A stretch of DNA of 35,621 nucleotides, taken from a virus. The DNA lies in the IMG/VR virus record IMGVR_UViG_3300011113_000127, positions 1 to 35,621 of that record; one strand, 5' to 3'. Shown piece after piece: positions 1-5,327 of the stretch. The notes under the pieces are model-generated. The model was not told the DNA's origin and did not search any database. It worked only from the letters and a program-made list of their open reading frames with translations. Numbering within the stretch: the stretch's first letter is position 1; each line of letters starts with the position of its first letter. Made by a program: the position numbers and the translations under genes.

Positions 1-78
1 GAGAGATACGACCTTGTGCATGACATTGTTGGCATTATTACTGAAGATAACTTTACCCCAAGATTTACCAAGCATTGA
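1..78 (+). CDS. C-terminal end of an unrecognised protein (partial)
   Basis: The first 25 codons of the window are open in frame 1 and end in TGA. The residues read ERYDLVHDIVGIITEDNF and then TPRFTKH. The start lies outside the window, so length and family cannot be judged. It has the same strand as the following small genes and is separated from them by a 73-base gap with two hairpins, so it is probably the preceding gene of the same operon. No function can be assigned. Confidence 0.5.
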   Translation, partial: ERYDLVHDIVGIITEDNFTPRFTKH

Positions 79-85
79 TACCTAC

Positions 86-148
86 AAGCCCATGCACTGC
101 GTGGGTTTGTGGATTATCAATCCTGATAGTCATAACTGCTAGGAGAAT
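86..148 (+). promoter_or_regulatory. Intercistronic element: two hairpins plus extended Shine-Dalgarno
   Basis: Hairpin 1 pairs AAGCCCATGC (86-95) with GCGTGGGTTT (99-108) over a 3-base loop, with two G-T wobbles. Hairpin 2 pairs GATTATCA (112-119) with TGATAGTC (124-131) over the tetraloop ATCC, with one wobble. They are followed by AACTGCTAGGAGAAT (134-148), whose AGGAG lies 6 bases before the next ATG. The same order of two hairpins and the identical 15-base SD string recurs at 2355-2420, which suggests a duplicated processing, termination or translation-control element. Confidence 0.5.
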
Positions 149-151
149 TAA

Positions 152-511
152 ATGGAATCGACTACCAAATTAGATTTATCCCAGTTTTACGGGACTGAGA
201 ATTACTACTCAACATTCATTTTTGCACCTAAATTGGTTCACACTGATGGGGTTCAATACTTTGCCGACAATGCAGGTAATGGTGCTTACTGGTTCTTGGA
301 TATTGTTGCTACCGAGATTTATCCCTTGACCAAAAAAGACCCATTCTTGGCGATCAACCTGAAAGCAGAAGATGGTGAAGCCACAATCTCAGTTGAGGAT
401 GGCGATCTCGGTCTGCTTTTCTCTAAGCATATTGCTCACACTGACTGCCCTAGCGGACTCTATGAGTTCTTCCTGACTGACAATGTTCTCATGCTGACCT
501 CGGAGCATTAG
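152..511 (+). CDS. DUF6876-like phage protein, 119 aa
   Basis: The protein starts at an ATG preceded by the extended SD CTGCTAGGAGA. Its layout fits what I know of the DUF6876 family: an N-terminal QFYGTENYY segment (like the QFTGTExWY motif), then HTDGVQYFADNAGNGAYWFLD (T-D-G-V-Q-Y-x-A and A-Y-W-x-L-D), then a beta-rich half with DGEATISVEDGD and a C-terminal FFLTDNVLMLTSEH (like FFxxDxVLLLPSE). The length is usual for that family. The family is common in phages and plasmids and has no assigned function. There is no signal peptide or membrane segment. It is followed after 2 bases by the next ATG, so the two genes are probably translationally coupled. The family assignment is from memory of motifs, not a search. 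Confidence 0.6.
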   Translation: MESTTKLDLSQFYGTENYYSTFIFAPKLVHTDGVQYFADNAGNGAYWFLDIVATEIYPLTKKDPFLAINLKAEDGEATISVEDGDLGLLFSKHIAHTDCPSGLYEFFLTDNVLMLTSEH

Positions 512-513
512 CC

Positions 514-816
514 ATGACTACATACTTTATCGGCAAAGAGACCTTTACCGCACCATTGATTATGGAAGGCAGTTGGGGCGAAAAGGATATCGGGACTCAC
601 GAATCCACCATGGAGTTGTATTTCAATGATGATGCCACTGGGTTTATTGAGTGGGATATCGAGAATGTGGGTTTTGAGCATATTGGTCTGTGGTTCACCA
701 TTGACCAGTTTGGTATCCGCACCTTGGATGAATATGATGGGGTCATGTGCCTGTCTGACAAGGCAATAGCCCTGTTGCGTAAGTTTGATGTCATTGTGCC
801 GAAGGAGTTTGAATAA
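514..816 (+). CDS. Hypothetical acidic protein, 100 aa
   Basis: The gene begins 2 bases after the preceding stop and ends in TAATG, sharing one base with the next start, so it belongs to a tightly coupled operon. The product is acidic and beta-rich, with many aromatic residues (FIGKETF, TGFIEWDIENVGFEHIGLWF) and ends in VPKEFE. I do not recognise a family, and there is no membrane segment, cysteine cluster or catalytic motif. Position and size suggest a small cytoplasmic phage accessory protein; the function is unknown. Confidence 0.7.
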   Translation: MTTYFIGKETFTAPLIMEGSWGEKDIGTHESTMELYFNDDATGFIEWDIENVGFEHIGLWFTIDQFGIRTLDEYDGVMCLSDKAIALLRKFDVIVPKEFE

Positions 817-1001
817 TGAGAATCGTTGAATGCCAAGATACTGGTCGGATTCTGTGGCGGGAATGGAAGTGCCAGTGCAATAGAAAGGTTTGCTCGGATG
901 GTTCAGGCGAGGATGTTGCCTGTGATTGTGGGCAGTTGTTCAATGCCTTTGGGCAAAGGTTAGTTGATCCTTGCCTGTGGGAAGAAAACGAAGATTACTA
1001 G
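816..1001 (+). CDS. Small Cys-rich protein, 61 aa, possible zinc-binding fold
   Basis: The start overlaps the preceding stop by one base (TAATG). Seven cysteines lie in 61 residues: EC, KCQC, VCS, ACDCG and PC. The CxC pairs (KCQC and CDC), spaced about 15 residues apart, look like a zinc-ribbon or rubredoxin-type metal site. The C-terminus is acidic (EENEDY). No longer family is recognisable. A small zinc-binding phage protein of this kind could bind nucleic acid or a host protein, but this is inference. The next gene is 127 bases downstream. Confidence 0.65.
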   Translation: MRIVECQDTGRILWREWKCQCNRKVCSDGSGEDVACDCGQLFNAFGQRLVDPCLWEENEDY

Positions 1002-1128
1002 GCAAACTGAGGATGACTTGAATAGTCGAAACCCCCCTAATTACCTTACTGAGTATATGACGCAATATGCCTGTATGAGTAAACGAAGCAGTCGGGGGGT
1101 CTTTGTCAAACTGCTAGGAGATATGGAT
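1002..1128 (+). promoter_or_regulatory. Intercistronic gap with C6/G6 pairing and extended Shine-Dalgarno
   Basis: An upstream in-frame extension of the following gene (to 964) overlaps the Cys-rich gene and is unlikely to be translated. The gap holds ACCCCCC (1031-1037) that can pair with GGGGGGT (1094-1100) around a 56-base loop, followed by TCTTTGT and then AACTGCTAGGAGAT (1109-1122). The SD string is the same as at 134 and 2406. This may be a degenerate version of the hairpin-plus-SD element seen there. Confidence 0.35.
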
Positions 1129-1410
1129 ATGCCGACAATCAAAATCAAAGCCTATGATGCAGTCATAAATTGCGACTGGTTAGGTAATGGTGCAAGTGTT
1201 TTACTCGGAGTTGTAGAGGAAGGGCATCCTGAAGATGCCTATTTTGATAGTTGGGCAGATGAGAAGATTTACTTCTTCCTGACTGAGCAAGAAATGCAAT
1301 CGCTGAAAGTGGGTGATGTTCTTAATGATGGTGAGGACTTCACCATTGTTGAGATTGATAAGGTTGATCCCACTGTTTTTGAAGTTGAATACATACTTGA
1401 GGAGTGCTAA
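1129..1410 (+). CDS. Hypothetical acidic protein, 93 aa
   Basis: I choose the ATG that gives MPTIKIKAYDAV because AGGAG lies 8 bases before it; the ATG two codons upstream is only 2 bases from the SD. The product is acidic and beta-rich: KIKAYDAVINCDWLGNGASV, then EKIYFFLTEQEMQSLKVGDVL, then DFTIVEIDKVDPTVF. The middle part (FLTEQEMQSLKVGDVL) has the look of a small ligand- or protein-binding barrel, but no family is recognised. It ends in EEC, whose codons carry the SD (AGGAG) of the next gene, so translation is coupled. Confidence 0.65.
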   Translation: MPTIKIKAYDAVINCDWLGNGASVLLGVVEEGHPEDAYFDSWADEKIYFFLTEQEMQSLKVGDVLNDGEDFTIVEIDKVDPTVFEVEYILEEC

Positions 1411-1412
1411 TC

Positions 1413-1991
1413 ATGGGATGGACTGGGACACAATGGTTTGGGTCTGGAAGCCGTAAGGACTTCTTGAAACATACTTTTTTACAAAAGAGTGAGACGCATA
1501 CTTGGTGGATATCGGATGTCTCCATGCGTGGTGCAGTGGCTTACTGTATCCATTGGCAAAGGGATGAAACCACTGGGATAGAAACCCATGAGGGAATGGT
1601 TATTCTGACTGAAAAGCGTAAAAATGATCCGCATTGGATTTATCACAAAGAAATGGGCGAGACTGTATTGCCTTATTACTTTGACGCACCTGTAAGCCTG
1701 ATTAAGAAGTTAAACGAGTTGGGCGAGCCATTCAATGACAATGCTCGTCAATGGCGGGATCGTTGTTTGGAGAATGCTCAACGAGCCAAGATCAAGGTGG
1801 AGTTGGGGACAATCATCCAGTTTATGAAAACCTTTAAGTTCACCAGTCGCACTGGTGGATCATTTGAGGAAAACACTTTCACAATCGCTACGGACTGGAA
1901 TGGGAAGAAAGCATTTAGGACTCAAACTGGGCAGTTGTGCAGAATCCCAAACTGGAAGAAGTTGGAGTATCGGGTATTGGGGGTGCAGTAA
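1413..1991 (+). CDS. Phage protein with MGWTGTQ N-terminus, 192 aa (possibly DUF6927-like)
   Basis: The ATG at 1413 is preferred to the in-frame GTG at 1404 because AGGAG at 1400-1404 is then spaced by 8 bases. The product begins MGWTGTQWFGSGSRKDFL, followed by a beta-rich stretch (THTWWISDVSMRGAVAYCIHW, GMVILTEKRKNDPHWIYHKEMGE) and YYFDAPVSLIKKL, and ends in a basic RNA-binding-like tail (TFTIATDWNGKKAFRTQ and RIPNWKKLEYRVLGVQ). The MGW start, the aromatic beta core, the conserved KEMGE and the 'cP' strand resemble a widespread phage family I know as DUF6927, but the C-terminal third is extra. Function is unknown. TAATG couples it to the next gene. Confidence 0.7.
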   Translation: MGWTGTQWFGSGSRKDFLKHTFLQKSETHTWWISDVSMRGAVAYCIHWQRDETTGIETHEGMVILTEKRKNDPHWIYHKEMGETVLPYYFDAPVSLIKKLNELGEPFNDNARQWRDRCLENAQRAKIKVELGTIIQFMKTFKFTSRTGGSFEENTFTIATDWNGKKAFRTQTGQLCRIPNWKKLEYRVLGVQ

Positions 1992-2068
1992 TGTGGGACT
2001 GGATCGTGCCAATAGCAATAGCCTACACTGCCTATGTGGTGTGGAGTGCAATCGTTGTATTTAACTAA
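1991..2068 (+). CDS. 25-residue single-span membrane peptide
   Basis: An ATG overlaps the previous stop (TAATG) and opens a 25-codon frame, MWDWIVPIAIAYTAYVVWSA followed by IVVFN. Almost the whole product is one hydrophobic helix with Trp near both ends, typical of a membrane-interface anchor. The coupling and clean composition argue that it is real despite its size. Small hydrophobic phage peptides can act in lysis timing, superinfection exclusion or membrane stress; which applies here is not shown. The stop overlaps the SD (TAAGGAG) of the next gene. Confidence 0.6.
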   Translation: MWDWIVPIAIAYTAYVVWSAIVVFN

Positions 2069-2078
2069 GGAGAGTGTG

Positions 2079-2345
2079 ATGAAAAAACTGGATCAAATGA
2101 ACAACAAGGAGTTGGATAACTACTGGGAAGATGTTGCCAAAAAACTGTTGTTGCATAAACGAATTGTTAATGTGCGTTATCTGACCAAGGAAGAATCAGC
2201 AGATATGGGTTGGTATGAACGGAGTGTGGCATTCCAAACCCAAGATGGATTGTGGTTCTTCCCTAGTCGGGATGATGAAGGTAATGGGGGTGGTGCATTG
2301 TTTACCAGTGATAACAAAGAAAGTTGTTTGCCAGTAATGCCCTGA
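2079..2345 (+). CDS. Hypothetical protein, 88 aa
   Basis: The ATG at 2079 has AGGAG 6 bases upstream and gives MKKLDQMNNKELDNYWEDVAKKLL; the longer frame to 2034 overlaps the membrane-peptide gene and lacks an SD. The protein has an amphipathic N-terminal helix and a beta-rich C-terminal half with SVAFQTQDGLWFFPSRDDEG and a Gly run, ending ESCLPVMP. The pattern 'fq...dglwffPsrDdEGN' looks like a conserved turn in phage proteins, but I cannot name a family. It is the last gene before a hairpin-bearing gap. Confidence 0.65.
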   Translation: MKKLDQMNNKELDNYWEDVAKKLLLHKRIVNVRYLTKEESADMGWYERSVAFQTQDGLWFFPSRDDEGNGGGALFTSDNKESCLPVMP

Positions 2346-2423
2346 GTGATACTTCTATGCCTTTGTGTGAGGGCATAGGGATTGTCATTCGGCAATCATA
2401 ACTTTAACTGCTAGGAGAATGTT
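2346..2423 (+). promoter_or_regulatory. Intercistronic element: two hairpins plus extended Shine-Dalgarno (second copy)
   Basis: Hairpin 1 pairs CTATGCC (2355-2361) with GGCATAG (2372-2378). Hairpin 2 pairs GATTGTC (2380-2386) with GGCAATC (2391-2397), one wobble, over the tetraloop ATTC. Then follow CATAACTTT and AACTGCTAGGAGAAT (2406-2420), identical to 134-148. Architecture and SD string match the element before the 119-aa gene although the hairpin bases differ, so pairing seems to be kept while sequence drifts. Confidence 0.5.
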
Positions 2424-2894
2424 ATGGGTTTAGATATGTATTTAACTGCCAAGAGATATCTTTGGTCTGACAAGGACAAAGAGATCGCAAAGGATATCAA
2501 TGATGCAGTAGGTGTGGAGTTTAATCCTGAGAAACGATTTGTTGGTTCAAGCATGATGGTCAAAGAAGTATCTATTGATGCCATGTATTGGAGAAAGGCA
2601 AACGCTATCCATGGGTGGTTTGTGGAGAAATGCCAAGGGGGTAGGGATGAATGCCAAGAGACCTATGTTCCAAGGGAGAAACTGGTGGAGTTGCGGGATT
2701 TGTGCAAGAGCATTCTTGACAATCCTGATGCTACTGGAGATGCGGATTTAGAGCCGACAGAGGGATTCTTTTTTGGGTCATACGAAAAAGATGAATGGTA
2801 TTACCAAGACTTAAAGAACACTGTCGAGGGCATTACCAATGCATTGTCGTTGCCTGAACATAAATACGAGTTTTACTATCAAGCCAGTTGGTAA
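2424..2894 (+). CDS. Phage protein with MGLDMYL N-terminus, 156 aa
   Basis: The start has AGGAG 6 bases upstream, inside the extended SD element. The product starts MGLDMYLTAKRYLW, a signature I recognise from many phage and prophage proteins of unknown function. Further conserved-looking parts are the segment IDAMYWRKANAIHGWFVEKC, a histidine/tryptophan-rich core typical of that family, and a C-terminal half ending EFYYQASW, also usual. Families with this N-terminus are sometimes labelled as a kinase in databases, which nothing in this sequence supports. There is no membrane segment. The next gene's SD begins right at its stop, so the operon continues. Confidence 0.75.
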   Translation: MGLDMYLTAKRYLWSDKDKEIAKDINDAVGVEFNPEKRFVGSSMMVKEVSIDAMYWRKANAIHGWFVEKCQGGRDECQETYVPREKLVELRDLCKSILDNPDATGDADLEPTEGFFFGSYEKDEWYYQDLKNTVEGITNALSLPEHKYEFYYQASW

Positions 2895-2905
2895 AGGAGA
2901 TAAAT

Positions 2906-3178
2906 ATGCAGAACATTTGTGAAGATGGGTATCAAGGAAATCATGATCCAGTATCGGATGATCTTGAAGTGCAAATGAGCACTGAGGTATTAGACGATAA
3001 ATCGGTTGTGGTTAATTTTGATGTCTTTGATAACGATCAAGGGTGCGTTGTCAAAATGGGTGGATATGTCATGGTCAAACAAGATGATGAGGGAAAGTGT
3101 TTTTCTGTCTTGGTATTTGATGCAGATGGCAATATCCAATCAGAAACCCATGTGCCATTTAACTTTCAGGAGTGCTAA
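2906..3178 (+). CDS. Hypothetical acidic beta-rich protein, 90 aa
   Basis: ATG at 2906 has AAGGAG 7 bases upstream; the longer frame starting at a TTG would overlap the previous gene. The product is strongly acidic with alternating beta strands (SVVVNFDVFDNDQGCVVKMG, GYVMVKQDDEGKCFSVLVFD). It ends FQEC, and these last codons contain the AGGAG for the next gene, the same junction type (AGGAGTGCTAAT-ATGG) seen at 1400-1416. No family is recognised. Confidence 0.65.
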   Translation: MQNICEDGYQGNHDPVSDDLEVQMSTEVLDDKSVVVNFDVFDNDQGCVVKMGGYVMVKQDDEGKCFSVLVFDADGNIQSETHVPFNFQEC

Positions 3179-3180
3179 TT

Positions 3181-3477
3181 ATGGACTTTGATGAATGGTA
3201 TGACAAATACAAACCGATTAAGAATCACCTTGCAAGGGGTGAGAATCGGGATTACTTTGAGACCTATGACCTTGAACTGGGTTATGTCTTAGGTATTGCA
3301 GATACTCAGCCCAAAAGGGTGTGGACTTATGTGGATGGGGATGGTGGGACTTATGTGGTGGATGGTTATCACTTGGTCAATCGTATCTATTACTACATTA
3401 CCGAAGTGCCATACGAGGGTGATGGGTTAGAGGTCTGCGTTAGCACTGATGAACATGAGGAGTGTGAGGATGCCTAA
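3181..3477 (+). CDS. Hypothetical acidic protein, 98 aa
   Basis: ATG at 3181 is 9 bases past AGGAG; the GTG at 3172 lies inside the SD region and is rejected. The product is acidic, begins MDFDEWYDKYKPIKNH and has a central beta-rich part with VWTYVDGDGGTYVVDGYHLV and RIYYYITEVPYEG. The central WxYVDGDGGTYVxxGYHxVNR stretch looks like a conserved fold, but I do not know the family. Its final codons GATGCCTAA overlap the next start by 8 bases. Confidence 0.65.
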   Translation: MDFDEWYDKYKPIKNHLARGENRDYFETYDLELGYVLGIADTQPKRVWTYVDGDGGTYVVDGYHLVNRIYYYITEVPYEGDGLEVCVSTDEHEECEDA

Positions 3478-3607
3478 TTACTATCGGTGGGGTTTGCGTA
3501 GATTACGCAATCTTCTGGTCGAACTTAAAACTGGCGGGGTTGGCATGAAAGATATGCTAATCATTCGACAGATTGAAAACCTTATTTGGGAGAAAGAGAA
3601 TGCCTAA
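3470..3607 (+). CDS. Small basic protein, 45 aa
   Basis: The start ATGCCTAA overlaps the previous stop by 8 bases. The product is basic and helical: MPNYYRWGLRRLRNLLVELK, then a GG turn, then DMLIIRQIENLIWEKENA. Two amphipathic helices separated by TGGVGM suggest a helical hairpin that could bind a partner protein or nucleic acid. It ends in ENA and overlaps the next start in the same ATGCCTAA manner. Too short for family recognition; support comes from the two matching junctions. Confidence 0.55.
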   Translation: MPNYYRWGLRRLRNLLVELKTGGVGMKDMLIIRQIENLIWEKENA

Positions 3608-3755
3608 TTTAGTTGATGAAGTAATCGAACAAATCAGGAGTGATGTTGCGGTAGGTGATATGACTGCCATTGAGGAATTCTTAATAATTGCTTTATTTTA
3701 TGTGCCTGAAAAATACTTAATTGCTTACTTATCTGAGGAAAAACAAAATGCCTAA
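3600..3755 (+). CDS. Small acidic helical protein, 51 aa
   Basis: The ATGCCTAA start overlaps the previous stop by 8 bases; a longer frame to 3573 would overlap the previous gene far more. The product begins MPNLVDEVIEQIRSDVAVGD and continues with a helical hydrophobic segment (EEFLIIALFYVPEKYLIAYL). The hydrophobic stretch is broken by Pro and charged residues and is more likely a buried helix than a membrane span. It ends QNA, overlapping the next start by 8 bases. No family recognised. Confidence 0.55.
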   Translation: MPNLVDEVIEQIRSDVAVGDMTAIEEFLIIALFYVPEKYLIAYLSEEKQNA

Positions 3756-4392
3756 TTGGTGCGATAACACTGTGTATATAACCCATGATGATCCCAAGAA
3801 GATTCAGGTTCTTGTGGATGCGTGGAAAGCAAACAAATTCTTTGGAACTATTTATCCTGAGCCTGACTACACCAAAGTTAAGGTCAAACCAACATTCCCG
3901 CAAATCACGGGGAATGACGATCCAGTTAGCGTTGAATCAGCATGGTGGGACTGGCGGGTTCAGAACTGGGGAACAAAGTGGGAGATCACAACGGATGAAG
4001 CCTACATTGATATTCAGGAAAATGAGATAAAAGCATCATTCGCTACTGCGTGGTCTCCGCCTACGGGCATTTTTGACAAACTGGTAGAGGATGGGTATGG
4101 GGTCAATGCTCTTTACTACGAGGGTGGTTGTGCATTTTGCGGTGAGTATGTAAATGGTTCAGATGAGACCTATGACATTAGCGGTAAGTGGATGGATGTC
4201 AAAAACAATATCCCAGAAAACATTGACCTTGAGTTTAGCATCAGCGAGAGCATGAAAGAATGGGCTATGCAAGAACTGGCTGATGAAATTGAGGAACTGG
4301 AACAGTCTTTGTCAGAGGATAAAGACAATCACGAAACGATTGCCCAGTTGATCGCCAAGAAAAAAGAACTTGAGGAGATGGAAGATGCCTAA
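3748..4392 (+). CDS. Api92/YubB-like ferredoxin-fold protein, 214 aa
   Basis: The N-terminus MPNWCDNTVYIT, the middle segment WWDWRVQNWGTKWEI and the later ATAWSPPTGIFDKLVEDGYGV match the layout of a phage/plasmid family with a ferredoxin-like fold (Api92-like, YubB, DUF1281 C-terminal domain), known for MPNWCxN, NWGTKW and W(S/R)PP motifs. The ALYYEGGCAFCGEYVNG segment also fits. The length (about 200) is usual; the C-terminal 45 residues are an acidic coiled coil ending EMEDA. The family is common in phages, plasmids and integrative elements and has no proven function. The start is fixed by the ATGCCTAA overlap with the preceding stop. Confidence 0.8.
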   Translation: MPNWCDNTVYITHDDPKKIQVLVDAWKANKFFGTIYPEPDYTKVKVKPTFPQITGNDDPVSVESAWWDWRVQNWGTKWEITTDEAYIDIQENEIKASFATAWSPPTGIFDKLVEDGYGVNALYYEGGCAFCGEYVNGSDETYDISGKWMDVKNNIPENIDLEFSISESMKEWAMQELADEIEELEQSLSEDKDNHETIAQLIAKKKELEEMEDA

Positions 4393-4555
4393 ATTCACGG
4401 GGTATGTAAAGCATATTTATTACTACAAGGTTGAGGTAGAAGCCGATTGTTGGGGGACTGCTAAAGACAAAATTTGGGAAACCAACATTCATTTGGCAAA
4501 GCCTGAATACACCGATTCAGAGGTGGTAGATGTTCAGGAGTTAGAAAATGCCTAA
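4385..4555 (+). CDS. Hypothetical protein, 56 aa
   Basis: The start is the ATG of an ATGCCTAA overlap with the preceding stop; the track-type extension from a TTG at 4370 is unlikely. The product begins MPKFTGYVKHIYYYKVEVEA and continues with a helix (DCWGTAKDKIWETNIHL) and an acidic tail. The order beta strand, helix, strand resembles the next gene's product (MPKFYVVFTEESTKDYGYYV and then AKSKEDAHQIAQDKY), so the two may be distant relatives of one small alpha/beta fold. Function unknown. Confidence 0.6.
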   Translation: MPKFTGYVKHIYYYKVEVEADCWGTAKDKIWETNIHLAKPEYTDSEVVDVQELENA

Positions 4556-4730
4556 ATTCTATGTAGTGTTTACAGAGGAATCCACAAAAGATTATGGCTA
4601 CTATGTTGATGCTAAAAGCAAAGAAGATGCCCATCAGATAGCACAAGATAAGTATTTAGCCATGGAAGATGCCGATTGTATTAGCACAAGTTATTCAAAT
4701 ACTTTAGGAAGCGAGGTGGAAAAAGCATGA
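4548..4730 (+). CDS. Hypothetical protein, 60 aa
   Basis: The ATGCCTAA start overlaps the preceding stop by 8 bases. The product MPKFYVVFTEESTKDYGYYV followed by DAKSKEDAHQIAQDKYLAMEDADCIS has the strand-helix-strand pattern of small phage proteins where a 'V.A.s.eeA...A.e' helix follows a beta hairpin. This pattern is common in proteins of the DpnD/PcfM type, but I cannot claim membership. It ends EKA with a 4-base ATGA overlap to the next gene. Confidence 0.6.
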   Translation: MPKFYVVFTEESTKDYGYYVDAKSKEDAHQIAQDKYLAMEDADCISTSYSNTLGSEVEKA

Positions 4731-4966
4731 GCAAAGAACGACACCTAAAACGGATTGCCAAAATACTGTGGGATAAGTATGAGGATGAGATAAGGGAAAA
4801 CGAAGATTGGTTTTGGGCTACTAGAAATTGGGAGATCAATTTCACCTACGAGCCTGATTCTGAAAGCGTGGTTGCATACAAACGCACAAATGGCATGACC
4901 GATTGGAGTGATTCCGTAGTGCTTGAAAACAGAAAAAAAATATGGAAGGAGTTAGATCATGCGTAG
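4727..4966 (+). CDS. Hypothetical protein, 79 aa
   Basis: The ATG overlaps the previous stop as ATGA. The product is Trp-rich and charged: MSKERHLKRIAKILWDKYED, then ENEDWFWATRNWEINFTYEP, then a tail NRKKIWKELDHA. No family recognised. The last codons CATGCGTAG contain the next gene's start, giving another 8-base overlap of the form ATGNNTAR. Confidence 0.6.
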   Translation: MSKERHLKRIAKILWDKYEDEIRENEDWFWATRNWEINFTYEPDSESVVAYKRTNGMTDWSDSVVLENRKKIWKELDHA

Positions 4967-5132
4967 ATATGGAATGAGTGTCAAATTTATTGGCACGACT
5001 TATGTTGAGGTGGATGTGCCAAATGGTGAAGATCCTGAAGAATGTGGGATGGATGTGGCTAACCCAAAAGATGTTGATAACTGGGAGATCGTTGAGGTTT
5101 ACGGATTAGATGAGGTAGATCCGAATGACTAA
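4959..5132 (+). CDS. Hypothetical acidic protein, 57 aa
   Basis: This frame begins in ATGCGTAG, overlapping the preceding stop by 8 bases, and ends in ATGACTAA, overlapping the next start by 8 bases. The product MRRYGMSVKFIGTTYVEVDV followed by PNGEDPEECGMDVANP is acidic with a beta-hairpin start. No family recognised. Its existence is supported by the matching junctions on both sides. Confidence 0.55.
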   Translation: MRRYGMSVKFIGTTYVEVDVPNGEDPEECGMDVANPKDVDNWEIVEVYGLDEVDPND

Positions 5133-5271
5133 AAGTATCTTAGAACTGATTAGAGAACACTTAATTACATGGCCTCAGTCGGTGGATTCCCAGTTATGGA
5201 ATGACCGAGTTGATACCTTAATTAAGAGGGTTGAGGAGTATGAGGAAAAGAAAGATCCAAAACCTGAGTAG
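5125..5271 (+). CDS. Small charged helical protein, 48 aa; last gene of the left operon
   Basis: The start is in an ATGACTAA overlap with the preceding stop. The product begins MTKSILELIREHLITWPQSV, followed by a helix DTLIKRVEEYEEKKDPKPE. It is fully helical and charged. The operon terminator begins 20 bases after its stop, so it is the last gene. No family recognised. Confidence 0.55.
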   Translation: MTKSILELIREHLITWPQSVDSQLWNDRVDTLIKRVEEYEEKKDPKPE

Positions 5272-5290
5272 ATTACCTAGCAGTAAAAGG

Positions 5291-5324
5291 AAACCCCCAG
5301 TGCCGTAAGACTGGGGGTTTTTCT
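5291..5324. terminator. Bidirectional intrinsic terminator between convergent operons
   Basis: AAACCCCCAG (5291-5300) pairs perfectly with CTGGGGGTTT (5311-5320) around a 10-base loop and is followed by TTTTTC on the plus strand; A-rich sequence precedes it, so it can also end minus-strand transcripts. It lies 20 bases after the left operon's stop and 4 bases from the Toprim gene's stop. A terminator with the same CCCCCAG stem core occurs at 9194-9225. Confidence 0.9.
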
Positions 5325-5327
5325 ATA

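Noticed and set aside
964-1128. N-terminal extension of the 93-aa gene to 964
   Set aside because: It overlaps the Cys-rich gene and has no SD, whereas the ATG at 1129 has AGGAG at ideal spacing.
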